In this document: piece by piece, positions 21,040-33,599 of the stretch
How the letters are laid out: every line of letters starts with the position of its first letter
Numbering within the stretch: the stretch's first letter is position 1
Source: Diphasiastrum complanatum
Taxonomy: Eukaryota; Streptophyta; Lycopodiopsida; Lycopodiales; Lycopodiaceae
NCBI GenBank assembly: GCA_029204225.1
Contig: MU832648.1
Location: forward strand, 1-64,000
Direction of reading: 5' to 3'
Length of the DNA stretch: 64,000 nt
Program-made: the position numbers and the translations under genes
The notes under the pieces: generated by a model
Database searches by the model: none
Seen by the model: the letters and a program-made list of their open reading frames with translations, nothing else
What the model was told of the DNA's origin: nothing

Positions 21040-21447
21040 GTGGCCACAAGTGGAGGCGTTATGATGGAGAGCAATGATAGGCTTATCTCAATCAACTATT
21101 CTACTTGGAAGGTGAGGATGGAGTCCTTATTGGAGATGAATGAGTTGATGGGAATTGTTGCAGGTGTAGAGGAGAGGCCTCAAACACCTCATGATCAAGT
21201 GAGGTATGATAAGAGAGCTAAAAGAGCTCTACATGTGATAAAGATGAATGTTACCAATGAGCTTCTCAAAGGAGTTGGTAAGTGCACATCATCTTTTGAG
21301 GCTTGGAAAGATTTGAAGAAGCTTTATGAATCCAAGTCTACATCTAGAGTGTTGACTCTAAGAAGACAAATTTTTCAAAGTTTTCAAAAGAAGGAAGAGA
21401 GTACTCAAGCTTTTGTCTTGAGAGTTAAGCATTCAATGATGAGTTAG
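21040..21447 (+). pseudogene. Copia gag N-terminal part (element 4)
   Basis: 135 aa with the Copia gag signature NYSTWKVRMESLLEMNEL, then HVIKMNVTNELLK, AWKDLKKLYES and LRRQIFQSFQKKEESTQAF. It parallels residues 1-135 of the gag in Copia 1 (28540-30750). A frameshift or deletion between 21447 and 21543 separates it from the zinc-knuckle part. Confidence 0.88.
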
Positions 21448-21542
21448 CATGTTTTGATGAGAGCATTAAGAAGGTAGAAATTGTTCGTTATATTTAATGG
21501 CTTGTTGGATGACCATGCTAATCTTGTTCAAAGCTAAAGACT

Positions 21543-22012
21543 TTGCCAAACATTGCGGATTTGCAAGAGATTTTGGTGAACGAGGAGTTTAGACTTCAAG
21601 CAAGAGGTGGATCTACATCAACATCTCAATATGAAGATGAAGATATCATCAAAGGCAAGTTCAAGGGAAAAGGCAAATGCAAGTGGTCAAAGGGTCAAGA
21701 TCAAGGTGATCCTTCTTCTTTTGTTAGTAGGAAGAAAGATAGGTCAAAGTTAAAATGCTTCTATTGTGGAATCAAAGGGCGTTTTGCTAATGAATGTTTG
21801 AAGAAGCAAAGAGATGAAGGTAGCAAGCAAATCAACTTTACTACTAATGATGAGGATCTAGGTGGTTGTGATTATCTTTTGATGTGTTCTTCAAGTCCAA
21901 TATCAAGTGAAGGTGACAAAGATTTATGGTGCATTGATAATGGAGCTAGTTCACACATGACTAGTCACAAGGAGTTCTTTACTTCTTTGGTCACTTATGA
22001 TGGAGACACTTG
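21543..22012 (+). pseudogene. Copia gag zinc knuckle and protease start (element 4)
   Basis: Lys/Gly-rich stretch, then CFYCGIKGRFANEC, a CCHC knuckle whose His has become Arg. The protease active-site segment WCIDNGASSHMTSHKEFF follows, with DNGA instead of the usual DSGA. The frame ends artificially at the LTR junction. Confidence 0.88.
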
Positions 22013-22166
22013 TTGAGCCCATGCAGTTTGGGGCTTTGCTATATGTATAGTGTTTCTTCATAATAGACTTAACTTTTGTTGTGCCATCTTTGAGAGCTTG
22101 TGAGGAGTGGCTATGGTGATTGTGTGATGTGATCTGCATACTACACTCGATCCTAACAGAATTTCA
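22013..22166 (+). repeat. Short LTR (about 154 bp) interrupting Copia 4
   Basis: Begins TGTTGAGCCC exactly where the Copia 4 frame stops making sense and ends GAATTTCA. Its last 45 bp match the LTR end at 14163-14217, which is in opposite orientation. A short LTR of this kind fits a TRIM/LARD non-autonomous element. The expected PBS afterwards is only weakly recognisable. Confidence 0.6.
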
Positions 22167-22467
22167 ACTCAACTTGTATTGCAAGAGTGGCGAAAAATTA
22201 GAACCATATCAACAGACACTCGGAACAGCTCTTGTTTGTATATTATCAGTCAAGGTCTTGTAATGGCATGTCATCAGTAGATACAAATTTTGAAACTCTA
22301 CTGCTACTATTGTTCGGTCGACAATTTGAACAGTGTTGGGATTCATGTTTTAGCAATTGAATGATCCTATCATTTGAAATGAAATTGCGCACAATTTAAC
22401 ATTGCATGGAACTTGCACACATTGATGTTCCATAATTGCCATTTATCAAGTGAGATACAATTAATTA

Positions 22468-23120
22468 GCTACACTAGCACACCCATGTAGATAGTTAATT
22501 AACAAGATAGGAAAGTAAAGATGGACAAAAACAAAAACAAAATACAACTATTCAAGTACATCCTACTATATTTCATATTTTTTGGGCCTTGTTGGATGTC
22601 CTTTGTTATTATTATGGGCATTCCATTTCAGGTAGCTCTTTGATCATTGTGATTGAGTTTATGAAGGTGAAAACCAGAATTTGAAAACACTTTGGGAACT
22701 TGAAACTAAAAACTATGTTCTTAATAATGGAGTGCCATTCACAATGGCTCAAGAATCTCCCAATGGAAGACTGAGAAAGAATTGTCAAAGACTGTGCTTT
22801 TGTTTAGACTTTACACTCCAACTTCTATTGCATGAGTGTTTTATTAGATCTCAAGGCACAACTTTACTAAGGTTGCGATAGACTTTTATGTTGCTAAGTA
22901 TGTTTTGCTGATTAGAGCTCTGAAGCTCTACACATCTTTGGGACTAAGCTACAGTGCCTTCTCTAACACGACGTCATCGGTTGGTGGGTTCAAGGCAAGG
23001 AGTGCCTTTGCAATTTGAGGCATTTCTTGATTTTGATTGTTGGAGCTAGCAAAGCTCAGCGGTGCAGGGATGAGCACGCAAACAGTTGAGGAGATTTTGT
23101 GCAAAGTCGATGCTTGGTGA
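22468..23120 (+). repeat. Left arm of large imperfect inverted repeat
   Basis: Matches the reverse complement of 24490-25836 in the same order. Anchors: AGTTAATTAACAA near 22500 and 25795; AAAAAATATGAAATATAGTAGGA-like sequence near 22570 and 25735; GATCAAAGAGCT near 22640 and 25670; the 22800-23040 block against 24590-24840; and CAGCGGTG/GTTGAGG near 23060 against 24530. About 650 bp. Confidence 0.8.
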
Positions 23121-24489
23121 TATTCATAAAATTTATGACTAATTTTTTGCATGCCTATTTCTAGAGGTGTAATTATGTTTTCCTAAGGCTTTCATGAAGT
23201 TTCGTTAGGATTGGACACCATTAAGGGTCTCAAAAAGTCAAAAAATAGTGTATTTGTAAGGTTTTTTGAGCTTGAATAACTCTCAATAGGTGGTCTGAAC
23301 CTATTAGATATTTTTACAAGCTGAAAGATATGATGGATTTCCTCTGATTTGAGCCATCATGCACCCCATTTGGAGTTGGGGGGCTTAGGCACCAATATCT
23401 TGAAGTTTTGCTTGTCCAAAGACTCCGTAAATGCAATTTTTGCATGATTTGGGCTTATGCTTGTTTGCTGGACCTGATGGAAGCCTCTATGCCTCCATAA
23501 TGAACCTTATAAGAGTGCTTGTAACCTCTGACTGGATGCATATTGGATTGGATATGGATTTTTTATGATACTACCTAGAAAAAGTGCACCCTCCTACTAC
23601 AATTTTAGTCTGTTACAGCAGGCATGTGTGACATGGCAAGTGTCTTTCTAACCTCCTCCCTCTATTGTCAAGTCGATGCTTTGAATCAATTTTCACAGTT
23701 TTGGTCCATATTAAACGGAATTTGAAAATTCCAGTTGGCCTTCTACTTTGCCGGGCCAGTATTTCTTGCAAGAAACATAAATTTGCATGCGTTTTTACAA
23801 GTAAGCTGATGCTCCTCCTCAGTTAGGTGTTTTTCACATAGTGTCTTCTTATAGTTTACCATTGTTTGGCATGAAATCAAGTATTTGCATAAGAAATGAG
23901 GTCTTCCTGTAGTTTACATTGTTTGGCATGAAATTCAATATTTGCGTAGGAATTGAGAAAGATGTTGCTGCAAAGAACACACATAGGAGATAATAGAGGC
24001 TGCCTCCAAAGTAGACATGGAGGTTATCAAACGATGGATTGCAGCTTTGTCTTTTCATGTTTGACATATACTTTATGCAATCTTATCCTTAGTTGTCTAG
24101 CCAACGCGTCATTCTACATGCATAGATGGCATAATCGAGCTACTATACCTATGTATGAATGATTGTTTCCAAAAAAAAAACCATTGGTAAAGGGCACACC
24201 GAGCAAGCTTTGTAGAGTATTTGAAATTTTTCATGGCATTTCTTAACAACTGCTACCAATATTGAAAGATGTCAAATATTGTACAAAGCTCACTCAATGT
24301 TCTTTGAAGCAATGACTTTTTATTTTATATTTTTGAAAACAACATTTTCTACCCAAAGTTTGACTTTAGATTAATATTTGAGTCATCAAGAAATCCATCT
24401 CCTACCATAGCTATCCATATCTAACAAACAAAGGCTGTTTCGAGTCTATGTTGATATGATTCTAATTTATTGTGACTCAATTAGTTGTA
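23121..24489. other. Spacer between inverted repeat arms
   Basis: About 1.37 kb, AT-rich, with no recognised gene. Two similar lines containing GTTTGGCATGAAAT (about 23863 and 23920) form a short local duplication. Confidence 0.5.
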
Positions 24490-25836
<1,347 letters not shown>

Positions 25837-26085
25837 TGGGAAGGTGTCATGCCATGCTTTTCCACACTTGGTAAGTGTTGACACTTCTAACTTTATAGCT
25901 TTTTCCTTCATGATTCATTCTTGCACACTAAATCCTCCTACATTCATTTATAGATTTTTCAAACACTTCTTGTCACGATAATTATGTTCAAGCATAGAAG
26001 AAGGCACCACAGATGTAAAGTATACCATTAACAAGGAGTATGAATCTTTGAACAAAAACAAAATGTTTTGCTCAAAGGAAAAAAA

Positions 26086-26767
26086 TGTAAAAGTTACAGC
26101 AAATAAGGATCCTAAAACACTTGAAATGATGAGAAAAACAATAGATTATGATTTCATAAGATTAGCACAAGTTGAACCATCAAAATCCATCAAAAATCTA
26201 TGCTTGAACCTCACTAAATGGCCCAAATCCTTGAAGAAGGCTTCACACGTGTGAAAGTACGGCCTCCCACAGTCTGAGTACTGTACACCAGACCTACATT
26301 CAATCCTATAATCATTAGTAATCACAAGTACTCAAACAATTATGAACATAGAGAGCAATTGCACCATTATGAGAGAAAAAACATGAAATTGCTTGATTGA
26401 TTTTGGTGAGATATCATCACCTATATATACATGATCCATCACGATTTTGGGCAGGTATGAGTAGCCCTAAACCTATCCCTAATGCTAATTTTGGTGTATC
26501 TTTCATCCCTACCAAGTTAGGGTTGGAATCTTGGAGATCCCTCAACAATGCAAAAATTACCAAAAATAGCTCTTATTTTTTTTCCCTTGTATCTAAGCAT
26601 AATTTGGACTCATTCCAAAGGTTCTAACACTTAGGTCTACTTGAGAACATCCTTATGAATGGAATCCTATGCTATTTGGCACGTGTGACAAGCCACATCA
26701 TGACCATCTAACTATTTACAAGTCATATGACCAAACCTAGTCAAGCTAGAATTGTGAATTTTTAACA
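26086..26767 (-). repeat. 3' LTR of Copia 1
   Basis: 682 bp. On the minus strand it starts TGTTAAAAATTC after the purine tract GTGAGGAGGAG and ends GTAACTTTTACA. Ends are near-complementary (TGTTAAAA and TTTTTACA in the other copy). A TATA-like CTATATATAC (plus-strand reading) at 26421-26430 could be the promoter. Confidence 0.93.
26421..26430 (-). promoter_or_regulatory. TATA box in Copia 1 3' LTR
   Basis: Minus strand GTATATATAG inside the LTR, conserved in the 5' LTR at 31883-31892. Position about 340 bp from the LTR start suits a U3 promoter. Confidence 0.5.
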
Positions 26768-26781
26768 CTCCTCCTCACTAT

Positions 26782-28509
26782 CTAGTTTGGTTCAATCATT
26801 GCTTTACTAATCACTCCAAGTGATGATCTGAACTTCATAAAAGGTGTCTTTTGAAGTGGTTTAGTAAGTAGATCAGCTACACATTCATTGCTTGGAACAT
26901 GCTCCAAAGCAATCTCCTTGGCTTGCACCATTTCTCTCACAAAGTGATGGCATATCTCAATGTGCTTAGATCTTGCATGGAAGATTGGGTTAGATGCAAG
27001 GTGTTGGGCTGATATATTGTCATTGTAGATGATTGGTGCCTCCTCTAAATCCATGATCTTTAGCTCTACCAATAATCTCTTGATCCAAAGTACCTCCTTT
27101 GTAGTGGTTGTCAAAGCTCTGTACTCGGCCTCGGTTGAAGATAGAGATATAGTTTCTTGCTTTTTTGAAAGCCATGAAACCACACTTTCTCCTATGAAAG
27201 TTGAGTAGGCACTTGTTGATTTCCTATCCCTCTTGTCCCCTGCAAAATCTGAATCACTAAATGCATGAAGGTTAATCACATCTCCTCTATATAGAATCCC
27301 AAAATCCAATGTACCCGAGATGTATCTTAGAATCCTCTTAGCCTTTTTCCAATGGATATTCAATGGCTTTTGCATGGATTGGCTCAACCTACATACACTA
27401 AAGCTAAGATCTGGTCTAGTTATAGTGATCCACATTAAGGAACCTATAAGTTGCCTAGACAAAGTGATGTCCATGGAGGATCTTTCATCATCTTCATTTG
27501 GCACTTTTACATCTTGCTCCATTGGTGTGTCAACACTTTTGCATACTTCCATCTTAAACTTCTTCAAAAGACTTTGAGCATAGTTTACTTGAATTATAAA
27601 GATAAAATCAGAACCTCTAAGTACTTCTATGCCTAAGATGAAGTGAAGACACCCTAGATCTACCATCTTGAACTCTAAGGATAGATCTATCTTGATTTTT
27701 TCAATACCATCAACACTATTTTCACTAATGATGATGTCATCTACATAAATGAGTAAAAGTACAATACCAATATAATCAAACTTAATGTAAAGAGTGGGAT
27801 CATATTCACTTTGAACAAAAGAAAGTGAAATAAGATAGCAATGTAGTCTTGAATTCCAAGATCTCGAGGCTTGCTTCAAGTCATAGATGCTTCTTTGGAG
27901 ATGACCTACTTTGTTCTCCATTCCATGCTTGGTGAACCCTTGTGGCTGCTCCATATAGATATCCTCTTCCAAAAAACCATTCAAGAAAGCATTAGAGACA
28001 TCCATTTGACATAGAATCCATCCAAAATGTGATGCAAGTGCAATGATTAGCCTTATTGTGACCATCTTGGCCACGGGTGCAAAAGTTTCCTCATAGTCTA
28101 TCCCTCTCTCTTGAGCATAACCTTTTGCAACTAATCTTGCTTTATGTTTGTTAACACTCCCATTTGCATTCAACTTAAGCTTGAAGACCCACTTACATCC
28201 TATTACATTCCTTTGAGGTCTCTCAACAAGCAACCAAGTTTCATTCTCAATCAAGGCATCATACTCATCCAACATAGCTTTATACCATTCTTTGAAGTTC
28301 AATGCATCTTCAACATTAGATGGTTCTTCAAAACTAGATAAAGCATAAGAAGTGGATGAGATACCCTCAACTTTCTGTCCTTTGCCTTGATATGTGAGCC
28401 TTGATGGCTCCACTTTTGCCCTTAAAGATCTCCTTGGTGTGATAGGTGGGTTTGGTGCTTGCTCCTCCATGAGCTCCTCCTCAAAACCAAGATCTTGCTC
28501 CTCGGCCAT
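26782..28509 (-). CDS. Copia reverse transcriptase-RNase H (element 1)
   Basis: 575 aa. Residues 1-60 are the integrase-RT linker (TPRRSLRAK). RT starts at about 75: [25 protein letters not shown], then DYEETFAPVAKM; catalytic Asp170 in QMDVSNAFLNG; YVDD box at 255-258. The connection has GSLMW and RPDLSFSV. RNase H at about 412-560 has Asp419, Glu460 in SSTEAEYRAL and the RSKHIEI motif. The enzyme copies element RNA into cDNA in the particle. It is in phase with the upstream gag-protease-integrase frame, and the start methionine is only the first ATG after the stop. All catalytic residues look intact. Confidence 0.95.
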   Translation of the reverse strand: MAEEQDLGFEEELMEEQAPNPPITPRRSLRAKVEPSRLTYQGKGQKVEGISSTSYALSSFEEPSNVEDALNFKEWYKAMLDEYDALIENETWLLVERPQRNVIGCKWVFKLKLNANGSVNKHKARLVAKGYAQERGIDYEETFAPVAKMVTIRLIIALASHFGWILCQMDVSNAFLNGFLEEDIYMEQPQGFTKHGMENKVGHLQRSIYDLKQASRSWNSRLHCYLISLSFVQSEYDPTLYIKFDYIGIVLLLIYVDDIIISENSVDGIEKIKIDLSLEFKMVDLGCLHFILGIEVLRGSDFIFIIQVNYAQSLLKKFKMEVCKSVDTPMEQDVKVPNEDDERSSMDITLSRQLIGSLMWITITRPDLSFSVCRLSQSMQKPLNIHWKKAKRILRYISGTLDFGILYRGDVINLHAFSDSDFAGDKRDRKSTSAYSTFIGESVVSWLSKKQETISLSSTEAEYRALTTTTKEVLWIKRLLVELKIMDLEEAPIIYNDNISAQHLASNPIFHARSKHIEICHHFVREMVQAKEIALEHVPSNECVADLLTKPLQKTPFMKFRSSLGVISKAMIEPN

Positions 28510-28539
28510 CTTCTTCTTGATTGTTGGAGCACTTGAGCC

Positions 28540-28542
28540 TTA
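28540..28542 (-). other. In-frame stop codon splitting the Copia 1 polyprotein
   Basis: TAA directly after HMHMLE. The same phase stays open for 10 codons up to the next ATG and then for all of RT-RNase H. It could be an inactivating point mutation or, less likely, a programmed stop. Confidence 0.9.
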
Positions 28543-30750
28543 TTCAAGCATATGCATATGATGTTCATCAAAGATGACATCCCTTGAAACAACAAATTTG
28601 TTCAAGGATTGGAGATAGACTTTGTAGCCCTTGCTTGAGCTTGCATATCCAAGCATGATCCCTCTTGTGGAAGATGGATCCTCCTTGGTTCTTGTTTCCA
28701 ATGGCACATGCACATAACATATACACCCAAAAACTTTCAAGTGATTAAGATTGGGTTTCTTTCCATACAACATCTCATTAGGAGTTTTGCCTTCAATTGC
28801 TTTGCAAGACACCCTATTCATCAAGTAGTTTGCACATACAAGAGACTCACCCCAAAAGGATTTGGGCAAACAAGCATCTATTCTTAAAGCCTTAGAACAT
28901 TCACATAATGTTCTATTCCTTCTTTCAGCAACTCCATTTTGTTGAGGAGTATAAGGACAAGAAGTTTCTTTCTTGATCCCTTCCTCCTCACAAAAGGCCT
29001 TGAACTCATTGGAGATGAATTCTCCACCATTGTCACTTCTAAGAATCTTGATTCCATGATTATGATGCTTTTCCACAAACAACTTGAACTTTACAAAAGT
29101 ATCAAATACTTGAGACTTGAAGGAAAGTAAGAACACCCAACAATATCTTGAGTAGTCATCAATGAAGGTTAGAAACATGGATGAACCTCCATTAGATTTG
29201 GTGCTAGCAATGTGCACATCCGAGTGTATGAGTTCAAGATGATGAGATGACTTTGTGATGGAGTTAGGAAGCACCTTCTTATGTGTCTTGGATAAGGCAC
29301 AAGCTTCACAAACCTTCTCTTCCTTCCCAATAGACCTTGGTAGGCCTAAAGCATACTCCTCCTTGATCATAGCCTCCATGGAACCCGAGTTGACATGTCC
29401 AAGTCTTTTGTGCCATAAAGTAAAGGTAGATATCTTGCTCTTCTCGGCCAACATGACAACATTAGTATCCACAAATGCATCCAACTTATAAAGTTTGCCA
29501 AGTCTAGTGCCCTTAGCCACTATCTTACCCTTCTTCTTGATAAAACATTCATTTGAAACAAAGTCAACATTGAAACCATTGTCTACCATTTGGCCAACAC
29601 TTAGTAGATTCTTTGTTATTGTAGGAATGTACAGAACACCTTCTATGTTGATCTTTTTGGAAGATCCTAAGCAAAGGGGAATGCTACCAACTCCTTCAAT
29701 CTTACAAGCTTCATCATTTGCTGTATAGATAGACTTTATAGGTCCATCATAAGATAAGAGAGAAGAGAAAAACTCCCTTTTACTAGTCATGTGTGAACTA
29801 GCACCCGAGTCAATCCACCAAGGATCTTCTCCTTTGAAGCTTGTTGAAGAAAATATGGACATCATGAGAGAGTCCTCATGTGAACTCTCCTCCTCCTCCT
29901 CTTTGCTCATATTGGCTTGGCTTTGATCTTGCTTCCTCTTGAAGCATTCCGAGACATAATGTCCCATCTTGCTACAATAGTAACACTTCACCTTTGATTT
30001 GTCCTTCTTGACTTTGGTGGTTGATGGAGATGCCTTTGAGGGTCCTTCTTGATCCTCAAGCTTTGTAGACTTCTTGAATGTTGATCCTTTGCCTTTGGAC
30101 TTTCCTTTGCCTTTGGTGAAGAGAGCTTGGTCATCTCCACCTTGGATGGAAAGCCTATCCATCCTCTCTTGCATTTGGCTCCTTCTTGATTCCTCGGCCA
30201 TGAGTGTGCCTTGGAGTTCTTCAAGTATGGGTAGCTTACCCATAATTGCATATCCCTGAACCAAATTGTCAAATTCAAAGCTTATTCCATTCAATATGAG
30301 TTGAACAAGCTCTTCATCCTTGATAGGGTCACCTATAAAGGCTAGCTCTTTGTTCAACTCCTTTACTCTTAGGACAAAAGTATGTGCACTCTCTCCTTTC
30401 TTTTGATAGCTTCTATAGATTTGATTCTTCAAAGCTAACGTTCTAGTTTGGTTCTTGGATTCATAGACCTTTTGCAAAGTCTCCCAAGCATCTTGAGCTG
30501 AAGTGCAATCTCCTACCTCTCTTAAGAGTTCATTTGCAACATTCATTTTTATGCAATGTAGTGCAACATTGCACCTCTTGATGTATTTGGCTTTTTCTTG
30601 AGGATGAATAGGTTCACCCTCCTTACCATTTACAATTTCCATCAGATATTGCATGATCATGATAGATTCCATTCTAACTTTCCATATGGAATAGTTAGTT
30701 TTGTTGAGCCTTTCATTAGTATCCAAAAGATATGCATTTATAGATGCCAT
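28540..30750 (-). CDS. Copia gag-protease-integrase polyprotein (element 1)
   Basis: 736 codons including the stop. Gag residues 1-250 (NYSIWKVRMES, KMNVANELLREV). CCHC knuckle CYYCSKMGHYVSEC at 256-269. Protease active site DSGASSHMT at 314-322. Pre-integrase LWHKRLGH with CEAC from about 445 to 484. Integrase triad Asp511 (HSDVH), Asp573 (RSDNGGEF) and Glu609 (GVAERRNR). The C-terminal FGCICYVH and VFGC-type motifs are present. It ends with TAA shortly after RDVIFDEHH, where an intact element would read on into RT. The first ATG fits the usual Copia gag start. Confidence 0.95.
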   Translation of the reverse strand: MASINAYLLDTNERLNKTNYSIWKVRMESIMIMQYLMEIVNGKEGEPIHPQEKAKYIKRCNVALHCIKMNVANELLREVGDCTSAQDAWETLQKVYESKNQTRTLALKNQIYRSYQKKGESAHTFVLRVKELNKELAFIGDPIKDEELVQLILNGISFEFDNLVQGYAIMGKLPILEELQGTLMAEESRRSQMQERMDRLSIQGGDDQALFTKGKGKSKGKGSTFKKSTKLEDQEGPSKASPSTTKVKKDKSKVKCYYCSKMGHYVSECFKRKQDQSQANMSKEEEEESSHEDSLMMSIFSSTSFKGEDPWWIDSGASSHMTSKREFFSSLLSYDGPIKSIYTANDEACKIEGVGSIPLCLGSSKKINIEGVLYIPTITKNLLSVGQMVDNGFNVDFVSNECFIKKKGKIVAKGTRLGKLYKLDAFVDTNVVMLAEKSKISTFTLWHKRLGHVNSGSMEAMIKEEYALGLPRSIGKEEKVCEACALSKTHKKVLPNSITKSSHHLELIHSDVHIASTKSNGGSSMFLTFIDDYSRYCWVFLLSFKSQVFDTFVKFKLFVEKHHNHGIKILRSDNGGEFISNEFKAFCEEEGIKKETSCPYTPQQNGVAERRNRTLCECSKALRIDACLPKSFWGESLVCANYLMNRVSCKAIEGKTPNEMLYGKKPNLNHLKVFGCICYVHVPLETRTKEDPSSTRGIMLGYASSSKGYKVYLQSLNKFVVSRDVIFDEHHMHMLE

Positions 30751-30752
30751 CT

Positions 30753-31534
30753 AGTCTCCTAATCAAGGACTTGACACAAATGAAGGTTACTTCTATTGAT
30801 TTGATTGAAGGTCTAACTTATCCCACTTCTTAGGGACCTGAAAAGATCAGTAATAGACTTCCTATAAAAATCTAAGAATGATCTCTAACAAAATCAAATC
30901 ATAGAATACTAGAAACAATGCACTTGCTTGATTGAAGTAGACAATACTAGTAGAATTGCCCCTTTTCTATAAAGAACATTAAAACTTCCAAATGATCTGA
31001 TCAAGAGTGAATTTCAGCAACCTAATATACTTCCCAAGATCTAAATGAAACTTAATGAGGATGCAACACAATCTACTATCCAATCACAAGCAAAAAATGA
31101 TCAAAATTGATGAAAAATTGATCTAATTTGGTGCATAAGTCAAGCAATGGTTGGACTGAACCTAAATCACTTTAGGCGGTGTCTACTACACCTTAGAACA
31201 GCCTTGAAGAGTCCCCAAAACTCTGATCTTCCCTCTCCTTGAATGCTAGAAAGCCTCCTCTATGAAATCACCTCCAAAACTCGCTTAGAAATCAATGCTT
31301 GGAGCAAGCAAAACTTGCTATCTTGGTAATGTGAATTGAATTCAACTTTGCCTCTGGTTTTAGACACCTAAACACCTACAAATGAAGTCACACAACACCA
31401 ATATCCAATGCATTTGACTCACTTTGAGTTCTAGAATCAATACTAGATGCTAAGATCCAATCTACACAAGATTTAGATAAAAAATTGTGATCAAATTGAA
31501 TGAAAACCAAGGATTTAGCTCATTTCAGCCTTTA
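30753..31534 (-). other. Untranslated leader of Copia 1
   Basis: About 780 bp between PBS and the gag ATG on the minus strand. No ORF of note; AT-rich. Confidence 0.7.
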
Positions 31535-31547
31535 GGCTCTGATACCA
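31535..31547 (-). other. Primer-binding site of Copia 1
   Basis: Minus strand TGGTATCAGAGCC, complementary to the 3' end of initiator tRNA-Met, directly abutting the 5' LTR end TTTTTACA. Confidence 0.95.
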
Positions 31548-32015
31548 TGTAAAAATTACAGCAAATAAGGATCCTAAAACACTTGAAATGATGAGGGAAA
31601 CAATAGATTATGATCTCATAAGATTAGCACAAGTTGAACCATCAAAATCCATCAAAAATCTATGCTTGAACCTCACTAAATGGCCCAAATCCTTGAAGAA
31701 GGCTTCACAACTGTGAAAGTACGGCCTCCCACAGTCTGAGTACTGTACACCAGACCTACATTCAATCCTATAATTATTAGTAATCACAAGTACTCAAACA
31801 ATTATGAACATAGAGAGCAATTGCACCATTATGAGAGAAAAAACATGAAATTGCTTGATTGATTTTGGTGAGATATCATCACCTATATATACATGATCCA
31901 TCACGGTTTTGGGTAGGTATGAGTAGCCCTAAACCTATCCCTAATGCTAATTTTGGTGGATATTTCATCCCTACCAAGTTAGGGTTGGAATCTTGGAGAT
32001 CCCTCAACAATGCAA
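31548..32015 (-). repeat. 5' LTR of Copia 1, truncated
   Basis: 468 bp matching 26086-26555 with 11 differences. The outer 215 bp are missing because a Gypsy LTR sequence begins at about 32016-32021. It includes the TATA-like box at 31883-31892. Confidence 0.93.
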
Positions 32016-32020
32016 TACAC

Positions 32021-32508
<488 letters not shown>

Positions 32509-32509
32509 G

Positions 32510-32527
32510 TGGCGTCGTTGCCGTGGA
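32510..32527 (+). other. Primer-binding site of Gypsy 4
   Basis: TGGCGTCGTTGCCGTGGA, two mismatches from the TGGCGCCGTTGCCGGGGA site used by plant Tat/Athila Gypsy elements. Supports the non-chromovirus assignment of the Gypsy elements in this window. Confidence 0.85.
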
Positions 32528-33595
32528 GCACCATCACTTGTCTTGCTGCATAGCATTTTTCCTCTTCGTTCTTAGTCTCTTCTTCTCTAAACCATTCACT
32601 TCATAAAAAATCAAAATTTTTAGCTTTTTACTGTTAGTTAGGTGTGGATTAGATCATGGCTAGCGGTTAGCTTTACATTACTTTTCAGGCTCAAAATAGC
32701 CATAAAACACTGTTTTGGAGTATTTGTGAAGTAGGCAAAAGTTAGTAATGTCAGTAACTAGTCCAGCAAACGTTCTCAGCCCTCAAAAGTGCTAGACCAT
32801 CTCTCGCTGAGATGAACCCTTGTTGAACCCTCGCCAGCCCTTTGATCATCATTTAAGACCTCCTTGCAAGTTGGAGAAGGTTGGCTAGCACCAGAAGGAC
32901 ATTAGCGAAGGTTGCTAGCCCATATCGCATTCAAGTAGCCTACAGAATCATCGTCGACCATCCTTCGCCCACAAGAACCCTCGTCGAGCTCCTTGAAGTG
33001 ATGAAATACAGAGATCAACTATTTATCTTGGAGGCGAAGGTTCATGAGAAAAAAATTGAAAAAATTTCAAAAAATTATTGCAGCTGCTAGTGACTTGACC
33101 CGCAAAATACTTGTTTGATCCTATACAAGTCATACCGTCTAGTGTTGGGGGCCAGCATAGTCCCCCAGACCCCTGCGCTGGGGCATCACTGGGGATGCCC
33201 CAAACCCCACCCGTCAGGGCCTCAACAGGGAGGCCCTGGACCCCAGCTCCCCTGCACCATCGTGGCCAACTGTTCCTTCACATCAGTCCGCGCCGCCAAA
33301 ACGTTTACTTTTTAATGCCATCTCCATTCAATGTTTGATCACTTCTAATTTTCATTCGTATTAGAATAACCTTCATCTTGTTCATCTGTCACATCCATCT
33401 GTTACTCCACCGTTTGTTTTTTATTTGTAATTTTTTCATCTAGACTGATTAATCTTTTTCTTTTTCAAAAAAAAAAAAATCAAAACCAGTTGGGACACCA
33501 TCATCATTGCACTTTCACTGAAGCAATCCATAAACCCAACTACCTTTGTAACAATACAGTGCTGAGCCATGGAGACCATCCTTGCAATATTGTCT
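32528..33595 (+). other. Leader of Gypsy 4 between PBS and gag
   Basis: About 1.07 kb without recognised coding sequence. It contains a GC-rich block of three hairpins (33145-33238) and an A-run at 33467-33479. Confidence 0.6.
33145..33238 (+). repeat. Three tandem GC-rich hairpins in Gypsy leader
   Basis: Hairpin 1: 33145-33151 pairs with 33162-33168 (7 bp, one wobble, 10-nt loop). Hairpin 2: TGGGGCATC at 33179-33187 pairs with GATGCCCCA at 33194-33202 (9 bp, 6-nt loop). Hairpin 3: CAGGGCCTC at 33215-33223 pairs with GAGGCCCTG at 33230-33238 (9 bp, 6-nt loop). Hairpins 2 and 3 differ in sequence but share geometry, and start 36 bp apart. Confidence 0.85.
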
Positions 33596-33599
33596 AAAC

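Larger units (their letters stand above)
21040..22012 (+). mobile_element. Ty1/Copia element 4, gag-protease remnant
   Basis: Plus-strand gag (21040-21447), gag C-terminus and protease start (21543-22012). The protease is cut right after SLVTYDGDTC, where an LTR starting TGTTGAGCCC begins. No integrase or RT from this element follows. Confidence 0.85.
26086..32015 (-). mobile_element. Ty1/Copia element 1, nearly complete
   Basis: Minus-strand order: 5' LTR (31548-32015, truncated), PBS (31535-31547), gag-protease-integrase frame (28540-30750), RT-RNase H frame (26782-28509), polypurine tract (26768-26778), 3' LTR (26086-26767). The two coding frames are in the same phase, separated by one TAA and 10 codons. 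The two LTRs differ at 11 of about 467 aligned bases, counted by eye (about 2.4%), so insertion is fairly recent. It is the youngest-looking element here. Confidence 0.95.
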
